The notes under the pieces were generated by a model that made no database searches, was not told where the DNA came from, and was given only the letters and a program-made list of their open reading frames with translations. A program made the position numbers and the translations under genes. Below, one piece after another: positions 44,001 to 52,443 of a stretch of DNA of 64,000 nucleotides. Source of the DNA: Flavobacteriaceae bacterium (GTDB lineage Bacteria; Bacteroidota; Bacteroidia; Flavobacteriales; Weeksellaceae). The stretch spans positions 1-64,000 of the forward strand of contig JAUNUH010000001.1 of NCBI GenBank assembly GCA_030538275.1, read 5' to 3'. Numbering within the stretch: position 1 is the stretch's first letter; every line of letters starts with the position of its first letter.

Positions 44001-44624
44001 TTAGTTTCCTAAATCAGAAATAATTTCGATGGATACATCCGTCCAGGTTTTGTTCATGTGCAATTCGGCACAGGCTTCGTGCAGGAAGTTGAAAGCAGAT
44101 TCTGATTTAAAATCCTCTAACATGTCAACAACACCAGTGATGATGATTTTTTTATTTTCGAAAGTATAGCTGAAATTTTTATTAATTTCCACGTTATTCA
44201 TATTAATAGTTACAGGAACGCTTTGATTTTCGAATTTTCCAAATTTTCCTGTAATGGTGGGTGAACTCAAGTTATTGAAATATAATCCTATGATTTTGGC
44301 ATCACGGGATGTGTCGCCGGTGGTCATAGAAGAGGTTTCAATACGGAAGTCTGCACCACTCAACACTTCTTCTGCAATGGGTGATTCTTGTGTATTATTC
44401 ACCGCAATACTGTCAAAAGAGCCATGAACAGCTACTTTTTCTGGCGTTTTGTAAGCAGACCATTTCAATACGGTTTTGCTTGCATCAAATTTTAATTCAT
44501 TAGAAGAACTTTGGTTTTCTTCTGTAATTTCGCTTTCATTGACAACTTGTGTTTCTGTTACCTTATTTTCGTTCTTACAGCTCATTACAGATGCAATGCA
44601 AAGAAGTAAAATCAATTTTTTCAT
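44001..44624 (-). CDS. YceI-like lipoprotein
   Basis: A 207-residue lipoprotein (lipobox VMSC, Cys16) with a low-complexity acidic linker, then a YceI-like lipocalin-type beta-barrel domain from about residue 48 (DASKTVLKWSAYKTPEKVAVHGSF). YceI proteins bind isoprenoid-like lipids in the periplasm. Here the ligand is unknown. It lies 15 bases after an OmpA-family lipoprotein gene on the same strand, so the two are probably one operon. The convergent EF-G paralogue shares its terminator. Confidence 0.88.
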   Translation of the reverse strand: MKKLILLLCIASVMSCKNENKVTETQVVNESEITEENQSSSNELKFDASKTVLKWSAYKTPEKVAVHGSFDSIAVNNTQESPIAEEVLSGADFRIETSSMTTGDTSRDAKIIGLYFNNLSSPTITGKFGKFENQSVPVTINMNNVEINKNFSYTFENKKIIITGVVDMLEDFKSESAFNFLHEACAELHMNKTWTDVSIEIISDLGN

Positions 44625-44639
44625 TTTATTTATTTTGTA

Positions 44640-45326
44640 TTATTTTTTAACAATTCGAATATCAACACGTCTGTTTTGTGCTTTACAAATATCTGTATCA
44701 TTGGCTGGGCAAATAGGATGTTCTGCGCCATATCCTTCTGCAGATAAGCGGTTGTTATTGATTCCGCTTGCAGATATATCATTTAAAACAGATTTTGCAC
44801 GCCCCTCAGAAAGAGGTTTGTTAATGTCTTGGCTTCCCGTGTTGTCTGTATATCCGCCTAATTTTACTTCAGCATCAGGAAACGCCTTTAATAATGCCAC
44901 GATATTATCGATTTGCATTTTAGAAGCATCGGTGAGTTCATCACTTCCAGTATTGAAATATACACGATCCAGGGTAACCCAATCTTGTGTTTTGTCTGTA
45001 TTTACGGTAAATCCAGCATCGCTCAGCATACTGAATAATTTACTTTCTGTTGAATTGGATCCAACGTTTATCACGCTACCATCTGGAAGTTGAATTTCTT
45101 GGATATCACCCGTGTTGTAGATATAATTACCTGCGGCGTCCAATTGAGAAATAGATTCTGTGCTAGATTCTGTGGTAGATAGCGCAGTATCTGTATGGGA
45201 TACAGCTACCGTAGCACGATTGGATTTACTTCCTTTTTCCTCTGGGAGTATGCTTTTGTTCCCATTCTGGTTGAATTTACAGCTTACAAAAGCCAAAATT
45301 GATAAAGCAAAAACTACTTTTTTCAT
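44640..45326 (-). CDS. OmpA-family lipoprotein
   Basis: About 228 residues. The lipoprotein signal MKKVVFALSILAFVSC (Cys16) sets the start at the ATG at 45326; an upstream ATG at 45383 would bury the signal. After a linker, residues about 120-228 form an OmpA C-terminal peptidoglycan-binding domain (YFNTGSDELTDASKMQ, GYTDNTGSQDIN, LSEGRAKSVLNDI, NRRVDIRI). It should tie the outer membrane to the cell wall. It precedes the YceI-like gene by 15 bases. Confidence 0.92.
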   Translation of the reverse strand: MKKVVFALSILAFVSCKFNQNGNKSILPEEKGSKSNRATVAVSHTDTALSTTESSTESISQLDAAGNYIYNTGDIQEIQLPDGSVINVGSNSTESKLFSMLSDAGFTVNTDKTQDWVTLDRVYFNTGSDELTDASKMQIDNIVALLKAFPDAEVKLGGYTDNTGSQDINKPLSEGRAKSVLNDISASGINNNRLSAEGYGAEHPICPANDTDICKAQNRRVDIRIVKK

Positions 45327-45379
45327 GTTCAAATTTTTTGCGAATTTAAGAAACCTTAAAACTACCGAAAAATTTTCAA

Positions 45380-45970
45380 TCATAAATGTTCTAATAAAAA
45401 TTTTCTCATTTTATTTACAGCTACTGCACGGTGGGAGAATTGGTTTTTTTCTTCTGGGCTCATTTGGGCAAAAGATAAATGATATCCATCTGGTAAAAAC
45501 ACCGGGTCATATCCAAAACCCGCATTACCTATGGGGTTTGGTAAAATTTTTCCCATGACGCGGCCTTCAAAAAAATATTTTTGATTATTTAAAACAAGAC
45601 ATATTACTGTCATGAAATATGCATCTCTATTTTCTGAATTTTCTAAATTTTTCAGTAATTTTTCAATATTATCTTCAGATTTTCCTGTACCCGCATATCT
45701 AAAAGAGAAAATTCCGGGTTCGAAATTGAGGATAGGCACTACCAATCCCGAATCATCTGCAAAAACCGGAAATTGGGTATTGCCTGCTACGGCATCGGCC
45801 TTGATTTCTGCATTTTCTTTAAAGCTTTGGCCTGTTTCTTCAATTTCTTCATGAAATCCTATATCATTGAGGTCAAGAATATGAAAGTGCGTTAATAAAT
45901 TTTTTATTTCTGTCACTTTATTTTCATTATGGCTAGCAAAAACGATAGGGGAATTGGTGTTTTCCATCAT
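45380..45970 (-). CDS. rdgB: Non-canonical purine NTP pyrophosphatase (RdgB/HAM1)
   Basis: A 196-residue enzyme that hydrolyses XTP, ITP and dITP to the monophosphates, keeping deaminated purines out of DNA and RNA. The family motifs are ASHNENKVTEI at the N-terminus, FADDSGLVV (about 70-78), GFGYDPVFLP and FSHRAVAV at the C-terminus. There are two possible ATG starts (45970 and 45967). It lies upstream of the OmpA-family gene with a 53-base gap and diverges from an acyl-CoA dehydrogenase gene. Confidence 0.96.
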   Translation of the reverse strand: MMENTNSPIVFASHNENKVTEIKNLLTHFHILDLNDIGFHEEIEETGQSFKENAEIKADAVAGNTQFPVFADDSGLVVPILNFEPGIFSFRYAGTGKSEDNIEKLLKNLENSENRDAYFMTVICLVLNNQKYFFEGRVMGKILPNPIGNAGFGYDPVFLPDGYHLSFAQMSPEEKNQFSHRAVAVNKMRKFLLEHL

Positions 45971-46010
45971 GCAGTAAAGATATAAAAAATGATTCTATCA
46001 TGGAAATTCA

Positions 46011-46018
46011 TATATTTG
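46011..46018 (+). promoter_or_regulatory. Acyl-CoA dehydrogenase gene promoter, -7 box
   Basis: TATATTTG followed by AA, 22 bases before the ATG. Confidence 0.55.
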
Positions 46019-46040
46019 AACCTTATAAAATGTAAAAAAA

Positions 46041-47177
46041 ATGTACACACCAGACGAATCTCAAAAATTAATCATGGAATCTGCCAGGAGTTTTGCAGAA
46101 CAACATATATCTCCAAATGTGATGGAATGGGACGAATCCCAGCATTTTCCTATAGAGCTTTTCCATGCCATGGGTGAGATGGGGTTTATGGGCGTATTAA
46201 TTCCAGAAGCTTATGGCGGCACAGGTTTATCCTATTTTGAATATATTCGAATAATTGATGAAATTTCACAGGTAGATCCTTCTATTGGATTATCTGTTGC
46301 TGCACATAATTCTTTGTGTACCAATCATATATATATGTTTGGGAATGAAGAGCAAAGAAAAAAATGGCTTCCACAATTGGCAAGTGGTAAGGTGATTGGA
46401 GCCTGGGGACTTACAGAGCATAATACGGGTTCGGACGCGGGTTCTATGAGTACAACTGCGGTAAAAGATGGCGATGAATGGGTAATAAATGGTGCTAAAA
46501 ATTTTATAACACACGCGATTTCTGGAGATATTGCTGTTGTAATGACGCGAACAGGAGAAAAAGGTGCAAGTCGCAATTCTACAGCTTTTGTTTTGGAAAA
46601 AGGAATGAAGGGCTTCAGTTCTGGTAAAAAAGAGAATAAATTAGGGATGCGTGCCTCTGAAACGGCTGAATTGATTATGGATAATGTACGCGTGCCAGAT
46701 TCTCATCGACTTGGAGAAGTAGGAGATGGTTTCAAGCAGGCGTTGGCCGTATTAGACGGAGGTAGAATTTCTATTGCAGCGCTTTCTTTGGGAATTGCCA
46801 AAGGCGCATTCAATGCAGCCAAGAAATATGCTCAGGAACGTGTTCAGTTTGGCAAACCTATTGCAGAATTTCAGGCTATTAATCACAAGCTGGCAGAAAT
46901 GGCAACTAAAATTCATGCTTCTGAATTGATGACCTTGCGTTGTGCAGAATTGAAAGAAAAAGGTGAAAATATGACCAAAGAAGGTGCTATGGCCAAATTT
47001 TTTGCATCAGAGAGTTGTGTAGAAGTTGCTACAGATGCCGTTCAAATTTTTGGGGGATATGGTTATACCAAAGATTTTCCTGCAGAAAAATACTATCGCG
47101 ATTCTAAATTGTGTACCATCGGAGAGGGAACAACCGAAATTCAAAAACTGGTGATTGCTCGGCAGATTTTGAAATAA
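46041..47177 (+). CDS. Acyl-CoA dehydrogenase (short-chain type)
   Basis: A 378-residue flavoenzyme of the acyl-CoA dehydrogenase family, close in form to butyryl/short-chain enzymes. It has GAWGLTEHNTGSDAG and KNFITHAISGDIAVVMT for flavin and substrate binding, RVQFGKPIAEFQAI, GGYGYTKDFPAEKYYRD, and the C-terminal GEGTTEIQKLVIARQIL with catalytic Glu362. It introduces the alpha-beta double bond in fatty or branched acyl-CoA. Its electron acceptor ETF is not in the window. It converges with prmC across a large hairpin. Confidence 0.93.
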   Translation: MYTPDESQKLIMESARSFAEQHISPNVMEWDESQHFPIELFHAMGEMGFMGVLIPEAYGGTGLSYFEYIRIIDEISQVDPSIGLSVAAHNSLCTNHIYMFGNEEQRKKWLPQLASGKVIGAWGLTEHNTGSDAGSMSTTAVKDGDEWVINGAKNFITHAISGDIAVVMTRTGEKGASRNSTAFVLEKGMKGFSSGKKENKLGMRASETAELIMDNVRVPDSHRLGEVGDGFKQALAVLDGGRISIAALSLGIAKGAFNAAKKYAQERVQFGKPIAEFQAINHKLAEMATKIHASELMTLRCAELKEKGENMTKEGAMAKFFASESCVEVATDAVQIFGGYGYTKDFPAEKYYRDSKLCTIGEGTTEIQKLVIARQILK

Positions 47178-47203
47178 TTATTAAAAAAATTAGGTTGTAT
47201 TAT

Positions 47204-47256
47204 AAATTTTAGCCTTGTAATTGAAGTATTTTACGCCTTTACAAGGCTAAAATTTT
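47204..47256. terminator. Convergent terminator hairpin
   Basis: A 17-bp perfect inverted repeat, AAATTTTAGCCTTGTAA (47204-47220) with its complement at 47239-47255, lies between the acyl-CoA dehydrogenase gene and prmC. It probably works in both directions. Confidence 0.75.
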
Positions 47257-47269
47257 AAATTTATTGTAA

Positions 47270-48145
47270 TCAACCGCAAGTATAGGGTTGTTGTGCTCTG
47301 AGCATTCGCCAATTGTCTGAAATATCTTTGCGTACTTCTACTTTTGCAAAACCCATTTCGTACATTTCTCTGATTTCACCCATGAAATTTTGATGAATTT
47401 CCAGAAATACGCATCCCTTGGGTTTTAATCGTTCTTGTGCAAGCTGGCTGATGTGAAAATAAAATTTTGTTGGATTTTCATCTGCTACGAATAAGGCTTT
47501 TTCAGGTTCAAAATCAACCACTTGTCTCTGCATATTATCTTTTTCGGAGTAGGGTATGTAGGGTGGATTGCTTACAATAATATCAAAATAAGGCAAATCG
47601 GCCAAATCGGATTTCAGAATATCTTTTTGGTGAAAATTGATAGGAGTTTGATTGTAAAGTGAATTGTTCCTAGCAACTTCCAAGGCATCATCGCTTATGT
47701 CTATAGCGTGTACCACCGCATTCGGAAAAGCTTTTTTGAGGCTAATTGCCAAAACACCACTTCCAGTGCCTATATCTAGAATGTTTCCGTTGAATGGGTT
47801 GTGTAGGCTGGTAAAATCATTTATAATCCATTCTGCCAATTCTTCTGTCTCTGGTCTTGGTATCAAAACAGAGGGATTTACAAAAATGCGTTCACCCAAA
47901 AATTCGGTTTCTCCGATGACATATTGATAGGGTTTACCCATCTTCAAATCATTTAAAGCCAAATCAAAATGCAGTTGAGCTGATGAAATTTCGCTCCACT
48001 CTTCATCCATTCCCGAGCGAATGATGGCTTTTTTGCGATGTAATAATTTCTCGGCAAGTACAAAGAAAATGGTATCTATTTCTGATTTTGAATAAATGGA
48101 TGAAAGTTCATTTTCGAATTTATTTTTAAGCGCACGAATGGTCAT
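47270..48145 (-). CDS. prmC: Release factor glutamine N5-methyltransferase
   Basis: A 291-residue SAM-dependent methyltransferase that modifies the Gln of the GGQ motif of release factors RF1/RF2. It has the SAM-binding motif ILDIGTGSGVLAISL (about 121-135), AIDISDDAL, and the catalytic NPPYIPYSE (about 189-197). The helical N-terminal domain needed for release factor recognition is present, ending in PYQYVIGETEFLG. Start ATG at 48145. Single gene, minus strand. Confidence 0.95.
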   Translation of the reverse strand: MTIRALKNKFENELSSIYSKSEIDTIFFVLAEKLLHRKKAIIRSGMDEEWSEISSAQLHFDLALNDLKMGKPYQYVIGETEFLGERIFVNPSVLIPRPETEELAEWIINDFTSLHNPFNGNILDIGTGSGVLAISLKKAFPNAVVHAIDISDDALEVARNNSLYNQTPINFHQKDILKSDLADLPYFDIIVSNPPYIPYSEKDNMQRQVVDFEPEKALFVADENPTKFYFHISQLAQERLKPKGCVFLEIHQNFMGEIREMYEMGFAKVEVRKDISDNWRMLRAQQPYTCG

Positions 48146-48261
48146 AACAAATGTTTTTAAAGATTCTGAATAATTGAAGATTTAAATTATTGATGAAATT
48201 CAAAATTTATCGTTTTCAATCCTTTTCAAAATTAGGAATTTCATTGCTGTGCACAGGGATT

Positions 48262-48945
48262 TCAAAGTAAAATCTTTCTTAATTCTTCACAACCTGCCAC
48301 AGCTTTTTTTGCTATATAATGAATATGACTGGAAGAATTGTATGTAACTTCATTTGGATCAATGATATAGATAGGTTTTCCGTACGGAACATAATCTATG
48401 AGCGATGCCGCTGGATAAACTTGTAAAGAAGTGCCAATTATCAAAAAAATATCGGCTGTACGGGTTATTTCTACCGCACGATTCATCTCTGGCACTGCCT
48501 CACCAAACCAAACTATATGAGGCCGTAATTGTCCGCCATCATCTGCCAAATCCCCCAAATTAATATCTCCATCAATTTCAAAAATACGATTTTCATCTTT
48601 TACACTCCTCATTTGTGTGAGCATGCCATGTAGATGAATTATATTACTGCTGCCCGCTCTTTCGTGCAGATTATCGACATTTTGTGTGATGATACTTACA
48701 TCATAATTGGCTTCTAGTTCGGCTAGGAAATTATGTGCAGCATTGGGTTGAACTTCTTTTAATTGTGCTCGACGTAAATTATAAAATTGAAGTACCAAGG
48801 CTGGATTTTGAGCAAATCCTATGGGTGAGGCAACTTCCATAATGTCATGGTTTTCCCATAGACCGTTGCTATCACGAAATGTATTGATTCCACTTTCTTG
48901 TGAAATTCCAGCACCTGTCAAAACTACAATATGTTTTTTTGGCAT
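48262..48945 (-). CDS. Sirtuin, SIRT5/CobB-like, without zinc-ribbon cysteines
   Basis: About 227 residues of a Sir2-family NAD-dependent protein deacylase. It has GAGISQESGINTFR (11-24), TQNVDNLHERAG (87-98), catalytic His106 in HLHG, and the Tyr55/Arg58 pair (FYNLRR) that marks desuccinylase-type class III sirtuins. The zinc-binding module expected after HLHG has no Cys at all; the only visible Cys is near the C-terminus. The ATG at 48945 (MPKKHIVVLTGAG) is favoured over the ATG at 48975. It is transcribed in the same direction as the downstream prmC but is separated from it by about 115 bases. Confidence 0.88.
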   Translation of the reverse strand: MPKKHIVVLTGAGISQESGINTFRDSNGLWENHDIMEVASPIGFAQNPALVLQFYNLRRAQLKEVQPNAAHNFLAELEANYDVSIITQNVDNLHERAGSSNIIHLHGMLTQMRSVKDENRIFEIDGDINLGDLADDGGQLRPHIVWFGEAVPEMNRAVEITRTADIFLIIGTSLQVYPAASLIDYVPYGKPIYIIDPNEVTYNSSSHIHYIAKKAVAGCEELRKILL

Positions 48946-49020
48946 TTGTTTTTGTTTTAAAAATACAAAATTCATTCAAAATTCACAATAGTTATAGCGC
49001 CTTTGGGAATGATTTAACAA

Positions 49021-49050
49021 AAAAAAACCGTTGTTGAGACGGTTTTTTTG
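49021..49050 (-). terminator. Terminator of acyl-CoA ligase gene
   Basis: AAACCGT (49025-49031) pairs with ACGGTTT (49039-49045). On the minus strand it is followed by a T-run. Confidence 0.8.
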
Positions 49051-49058
49051 TTGAATTA

Positions 49059-50840
49059 TTAATCCTTATCGGAATACATTTTATCATATAAATCCTGGAA
49101 TTTTTGCTGTATATTTTTTCGTTTGTGTTTCAAAGTTGGGGTCAGCAATCCATTGTCTATGGTCCATTCTTCTGGTGTAAGTTCAATTTTTTTGATTTGT
49201 TCCCAATTTCCAAATTGTTTATTTACAACTTTGATTTCTTCCATAATCAAGTCTTTTAACAGTTTACTTTCTGCCATTTCCTTCATTGTTGGGTTATCAA
49301 AGGGTAGATCGTTTCGTTTTATAAATTCACGTACATATTCAAAATTGGGTTGAATAAGTGCGCAAGGCATTTTTTCGCCTTCTCCCACCACCATAATTTG
49401 TTCTATAAACGGAATTTGTTTCATTACGTTTTCAATGATTTGAGGTGCTACATATTTTCCTCCACTGGTTTTGAACATTTGTTTTTTGCGATCAGTGATA
49501 AAAAGAAGTCCGTTTCTCAATTCGCCGATATCACCCGTCATAAAATAGCCATCCTCGGTAAAAACTTCCTTGGTCATTTCGGGTTGTTTGTAGTATTCAT
49601 GGAAAATATTAGGTCCTTTTACTTGAATTTCACCATCTTCTGCCAATCTTACATCTACATTGTTGATGGGTTTTCCTACACTTCCTATGGCGAATCCCTC
49701 TGGAGTCATTGCGTTTACAGAAATTACAGGTGAAGTTTCTGTCAAGCCATATCCCTCTAGAATGGGTATGCCTGCTGCCCAGAACATTTTATTGAGTCTT
49801 TCGGATAATTTGGCACTGCCCGAAACCATGGTTACCAGATTACCACCAACGCCTTCTCTCCATTTTTTGAAAACAACAGCGTCTGCAATTTTGTATTTAA
49901 TTTTCCACATAAAGGGCATTTCCTTATATGGTTCATAATCTTTGATTAAATCCAGTGCCCACATAAAGATTTTGGTCTTGATTCCGCCTGCAGTAGATCC
50001 TTTGTCATAAATTCGTGAATATACTTTTTCTACCAAACGAGGCACCACAGACATTACGGTAGGAGAAGTTTCTTTCAAATTGTCACCAATGGTTTCTACA
50101 CTTTCGGCATAATAAATAGCAATAGAATTATATTGGTAGAGATAAATCAACATACGTTCGAATACGTGGCAAATAGGCAAAAAGCTAAGCGCACGACCAT
50201 TTGCGCCCATGTCGGGAACCCGCTCGTTAGAGTCGAGCACATTGCTTACAATATTTTGATGAGTAAGAACTACACCCTTGGGTTTTCCTGTGGTTCCTGA
50301 GGTATAAATTATCGTAACAATATCTTGGGTTTGAATTTTATTTTTGATGTCCTCTACATCGTTTTGATTGGATTGATCTTGGCCTAACGTCAAAATTTCG
50401 TTCCAATTGGCTGCTCCATTGATCTGATCAAATGTATAAATCCCCGTCAAATCTGGCGTATTGGGTTTGGTAATCAACATTTTATCATAAAGAGCTTGGT
50501 CTGAAACGAATGCAAGTTTGATTTCGGCCTGATTGAAAATATATTCATATTCTTCTGGTGAAATACTGGGATAAACGGGAACAGAAATCGCGCCAATTTG
50601 CTGCAGACCAATGTCCATTATATTCCATTCAGTGCGGTTGTTGGTCGAGATTAATGCAATTTTATCACCCGGATTTACACCCAATCTCAATAATCCACGG
50701 CTAATTTGATTGGCCTGTTCTATATATTTACTTGTAGAAGTTTTGACCCAGCTTCCAGAGGTTTTGGATACCAGAGCATCATCCAGAGGTTTGGTATTGG
50801 CTTGGTGATAAACGATGTCAAATAATCTTTCTATTTTCAT
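49059..50840 (-). CDS. Long-chain acyl-CoA synthetase (AMP-forming)
   Basis: A 593-residue ANL-superfamily ligase that activates fatty acids to acyl-CoA through acyl-AMP. The phosphate-binding motif is YTSGTTGKPKGVVLTH (about 178-193). EGYGLTETSPVIS, YFMTGDIGELRNGLLFITDRKKQ and the FKTSGGKYVAPQ hinge follow in order. The C-terminal catalytic Lys region lies in LTPTLKHKRKNI. It resembles the FAA1/ACSL-like bacterial group. It has its own terminator and no operon partner; with the nearby acyl-CoA dehydrogenase it would feed beta-oxidation or phospholipid synthesis. Confidence 0.95.
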   Translation of the reverse strand: MKIERLFDIVYHQANTKPLDDALVSKTSGSWVKTSTSKYIEQANQISRGLLRLGVNPGDKIALISTNNRTEWNIMDIGLQQIGAISVPVYPSISPEEYEYIFNQAEIKLAFVSDQALYDKMLITKPNTPDLTGIYTFDQINGAANWNEILTLGQDQSNQNDVEDIKNKIQTQDIVTIIYTSGTTGKPKGVVLTHQNIVSNVLDSNERVPDMGANGRALSFLPICHVFERMLIYLYQYNSIAIYYAESVETIGDNLKETSPTVMSVVPRLVEKVYSRIYDKGSTAGGIKTKIFMWALDLIKDYEPYKEMPFMWKIKYKIADAVVFKKWREGVGGNLVTMVSGSAKLSERLNKMFWAAGIPILEGYGLTETSPVISVNAMTPEGFAIGSVGKPINNVDVRLAEDGEIQVKGPNIFHEYYKQPEMTKEVFTEDGYFMTGDIGELRNGLLFITDRKKQMFKTSGGKYVAPQIIENVMKQIPFIEQIMVVGEGEKMPCALIQPNFEYVREFIKRNDLPFDNPTMKEMAESKLLKDLIMEEIKVVNKQFGNWEQIKKIELTPEEWTIDNGLLTPTLKHKRKNIQQKFQDLYDKMYSDKD

Positions 50841-51002
50841 ATCTCAAATATGTTATATTTTATTTTGGGAAATAAGTTTAATTTATAAATATAGAAAAAA
50901 AATAGTTTTAACCAAAAATAATCTTAAAATGAACAACAAATTTCTATATCTCATGCGAATTGAAAGTCATATTAATTAATATTCACTTAAAATTTAATAG
51001 TT

Positions 51003-51010
51003 TACATTTG
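51003..51010 (+). promoter_or_regulatory. Alkaline phosphatase gene promoter, -7 box
   Basis: TACATTTG. It overlaps an in-frame GTG at 51010 and so argues for the ATG at 51025 as true start. Confidence 0.55.
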
Positions 51011-51024
51011 TGAAAAATACATAT

Positions 51025-52434
51025 ATGTTCAGACGTGATTTTTTAAAAGGAGGTGCATTGGCTCTGGGCGGTTTGCTTGTAAGCCCGGTTCGTGGTGCTG
51101 TAGAAATTGTAAAAGAAGAATTTTCAAATAAAAAAGCCCAAAATATTATTTTCTTGGTGAGTGATGGTATGAGCTCTGGCACGCTGGCTATGGCAGATAT
51201 TTACAGTCGCAGAAAATATGGTCGCCCATCGCATTGGATTGCATTATACGAAAATGAACCTGTTAATCGTGGACTTATGGATATGGCTTCTGCCAATTCA
51301 ATTGTTACAGATTCTGCGGCAGCCAGTTCATCTTGGGGAAGCGGACATCGTGTAAACAACGGTAGTTTGAACATGGGTATCAATGGGGAATCCTATTTGC
51401 CCATTTTGCAAAAATTTCAAAAAGCGGGTAAAAAAGTGGGTTGCGTTACTACAGTTCCCATTACACATGCTACCCCAGCAGGTTTTTGCGTTCATTCCAA
51501 AAGTAGAAATGCACAAGATGAAATTGCTGAACAGTATTTGAAATTGAAATTTGATGTTATGATGGGTGGTGGCAACAGATTTTTTGCTGCCAATAGAAGA
51601 AAAGACGGAAAGGAATTATATTCTGACTTCAAAAAAAATGGATTTTCAGTAGCACGTAATAAAGCTGAAATGATGTCGGCAAATGCAAACAAACCTTTAT
51701 TGGCCATCTTTGATGAGGATGGATTGCCGTATTCAACTGACCAGCAAAGCAGTAGTTTTTCTAGGACAAACATTCCTACTTTAGCCGAAATGACGCAAAA
51801 GGCCATTGAGCTAATGAAGGATCATAAACAAGGATTTGTAATGCAAGTAGAAGCAGGTAAAGTAGATTGGGCAGCGCATGCAAACGATATTGCTGGCTTG
51901 TTGTACGATCAACTCGCTTTTGACGATGCTGTAAAAGTAGCCATGGATTTTGCCAAAAAAGATAAAAATACTTTGGTAATTATTACATCAGATCATGGTA
52001 ATGCCAATCCTGCGCTTACGTATGGAAAAAATGTAAATGATAATTTTGATTTAATTCAAAAATTTTCACAAACCAATGAATGGATTTTACAAGGCATCAA
52101 TCCTACAGATTCAATTTCTACTGTGAAAGAAAGAATTGCAAGCGCAAATGCAGGCATTGCCGTAAAAGACGAAAAAATCAAAGAAATTCTCGACTATTAT
52201 CAAAAAGCAGAACGAGAAGAAGGCGTTTATAATCCACGTCATTTACCGTTTAGGCTTTTGGCCGGAATTCAGGGAGAATACACCTCTGTAGGTTGGGCAA
52301 GTATGGACCATTCTGCAGATTATACCGAATTGGCCATGTATGGACCGGGAAGTGAATTAATGTCCTATTTTACCAAAAATACAGATTTACACCATTTGAT
52401 GTTGAAGGCTGCACATGTACAAAATGTATTTTAA
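51025..52434 (+). CDS. Alkaline phosphatase, Tat-exported
   Basis: About 469 residues of the PhoA-like alkaline phosphatase superfamily. The N-terminus FRRDFLKGGALALGGLL is a Tat signal, so the enzyme is folded with its metals before export. SDGM (46-49) provides a metal ligand, and TDSAA holds the phosphorylated Ser97. HANDI, SDHGN and DHSAD give the remaining zinc ligands. It releases phosphate from monoesters in the periplasm. The upstream GTG (51010) is rejected because it lies in the promoter box and would displace the Tat motif. Confidence 0.93.
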   Translation: MFRRDFLKGGALALGGLLVSPVRGAVEIVKEEFSNKKAQNIIFLVSDGMSSGTLAMADIYSRRKYGRPSHWIALYENEPVNRGLMDMASANSIVTDSAAASSSWGSGHRVNNGSLNMGINGESYLPILQKFQKAGKKVGCVTTVPITHATPAGFCVHSKSRNAQDEIAEQYLKLKFDVMMGGGNRFFAANRRKDGKELYSDFKKNGFSVARNKAEMMSANANKPLLAIFDEDGLPYSTDQQSSSFSRTNIPTLAEMTQKAIELMKDHKQGFVMQVEAGKVDWAAHANDIAGLLYDQLAFDDAVKVAMDFAKKDKNTLVIITSDHGNANPALTYGKNVNDNFDLIQKFSQTNEWILQGINPTDSISTVKERIASANAGIAVKDEKIKEILDYYQKAEREEGVYNPRHLPFRLLAGIQGEYTSVGWASMDHSADYTELAMYGPGSELMSYFTKNTDLHHLMLKAAHVQNVF

Positions 52435-52443
52435 TCGGAAATT

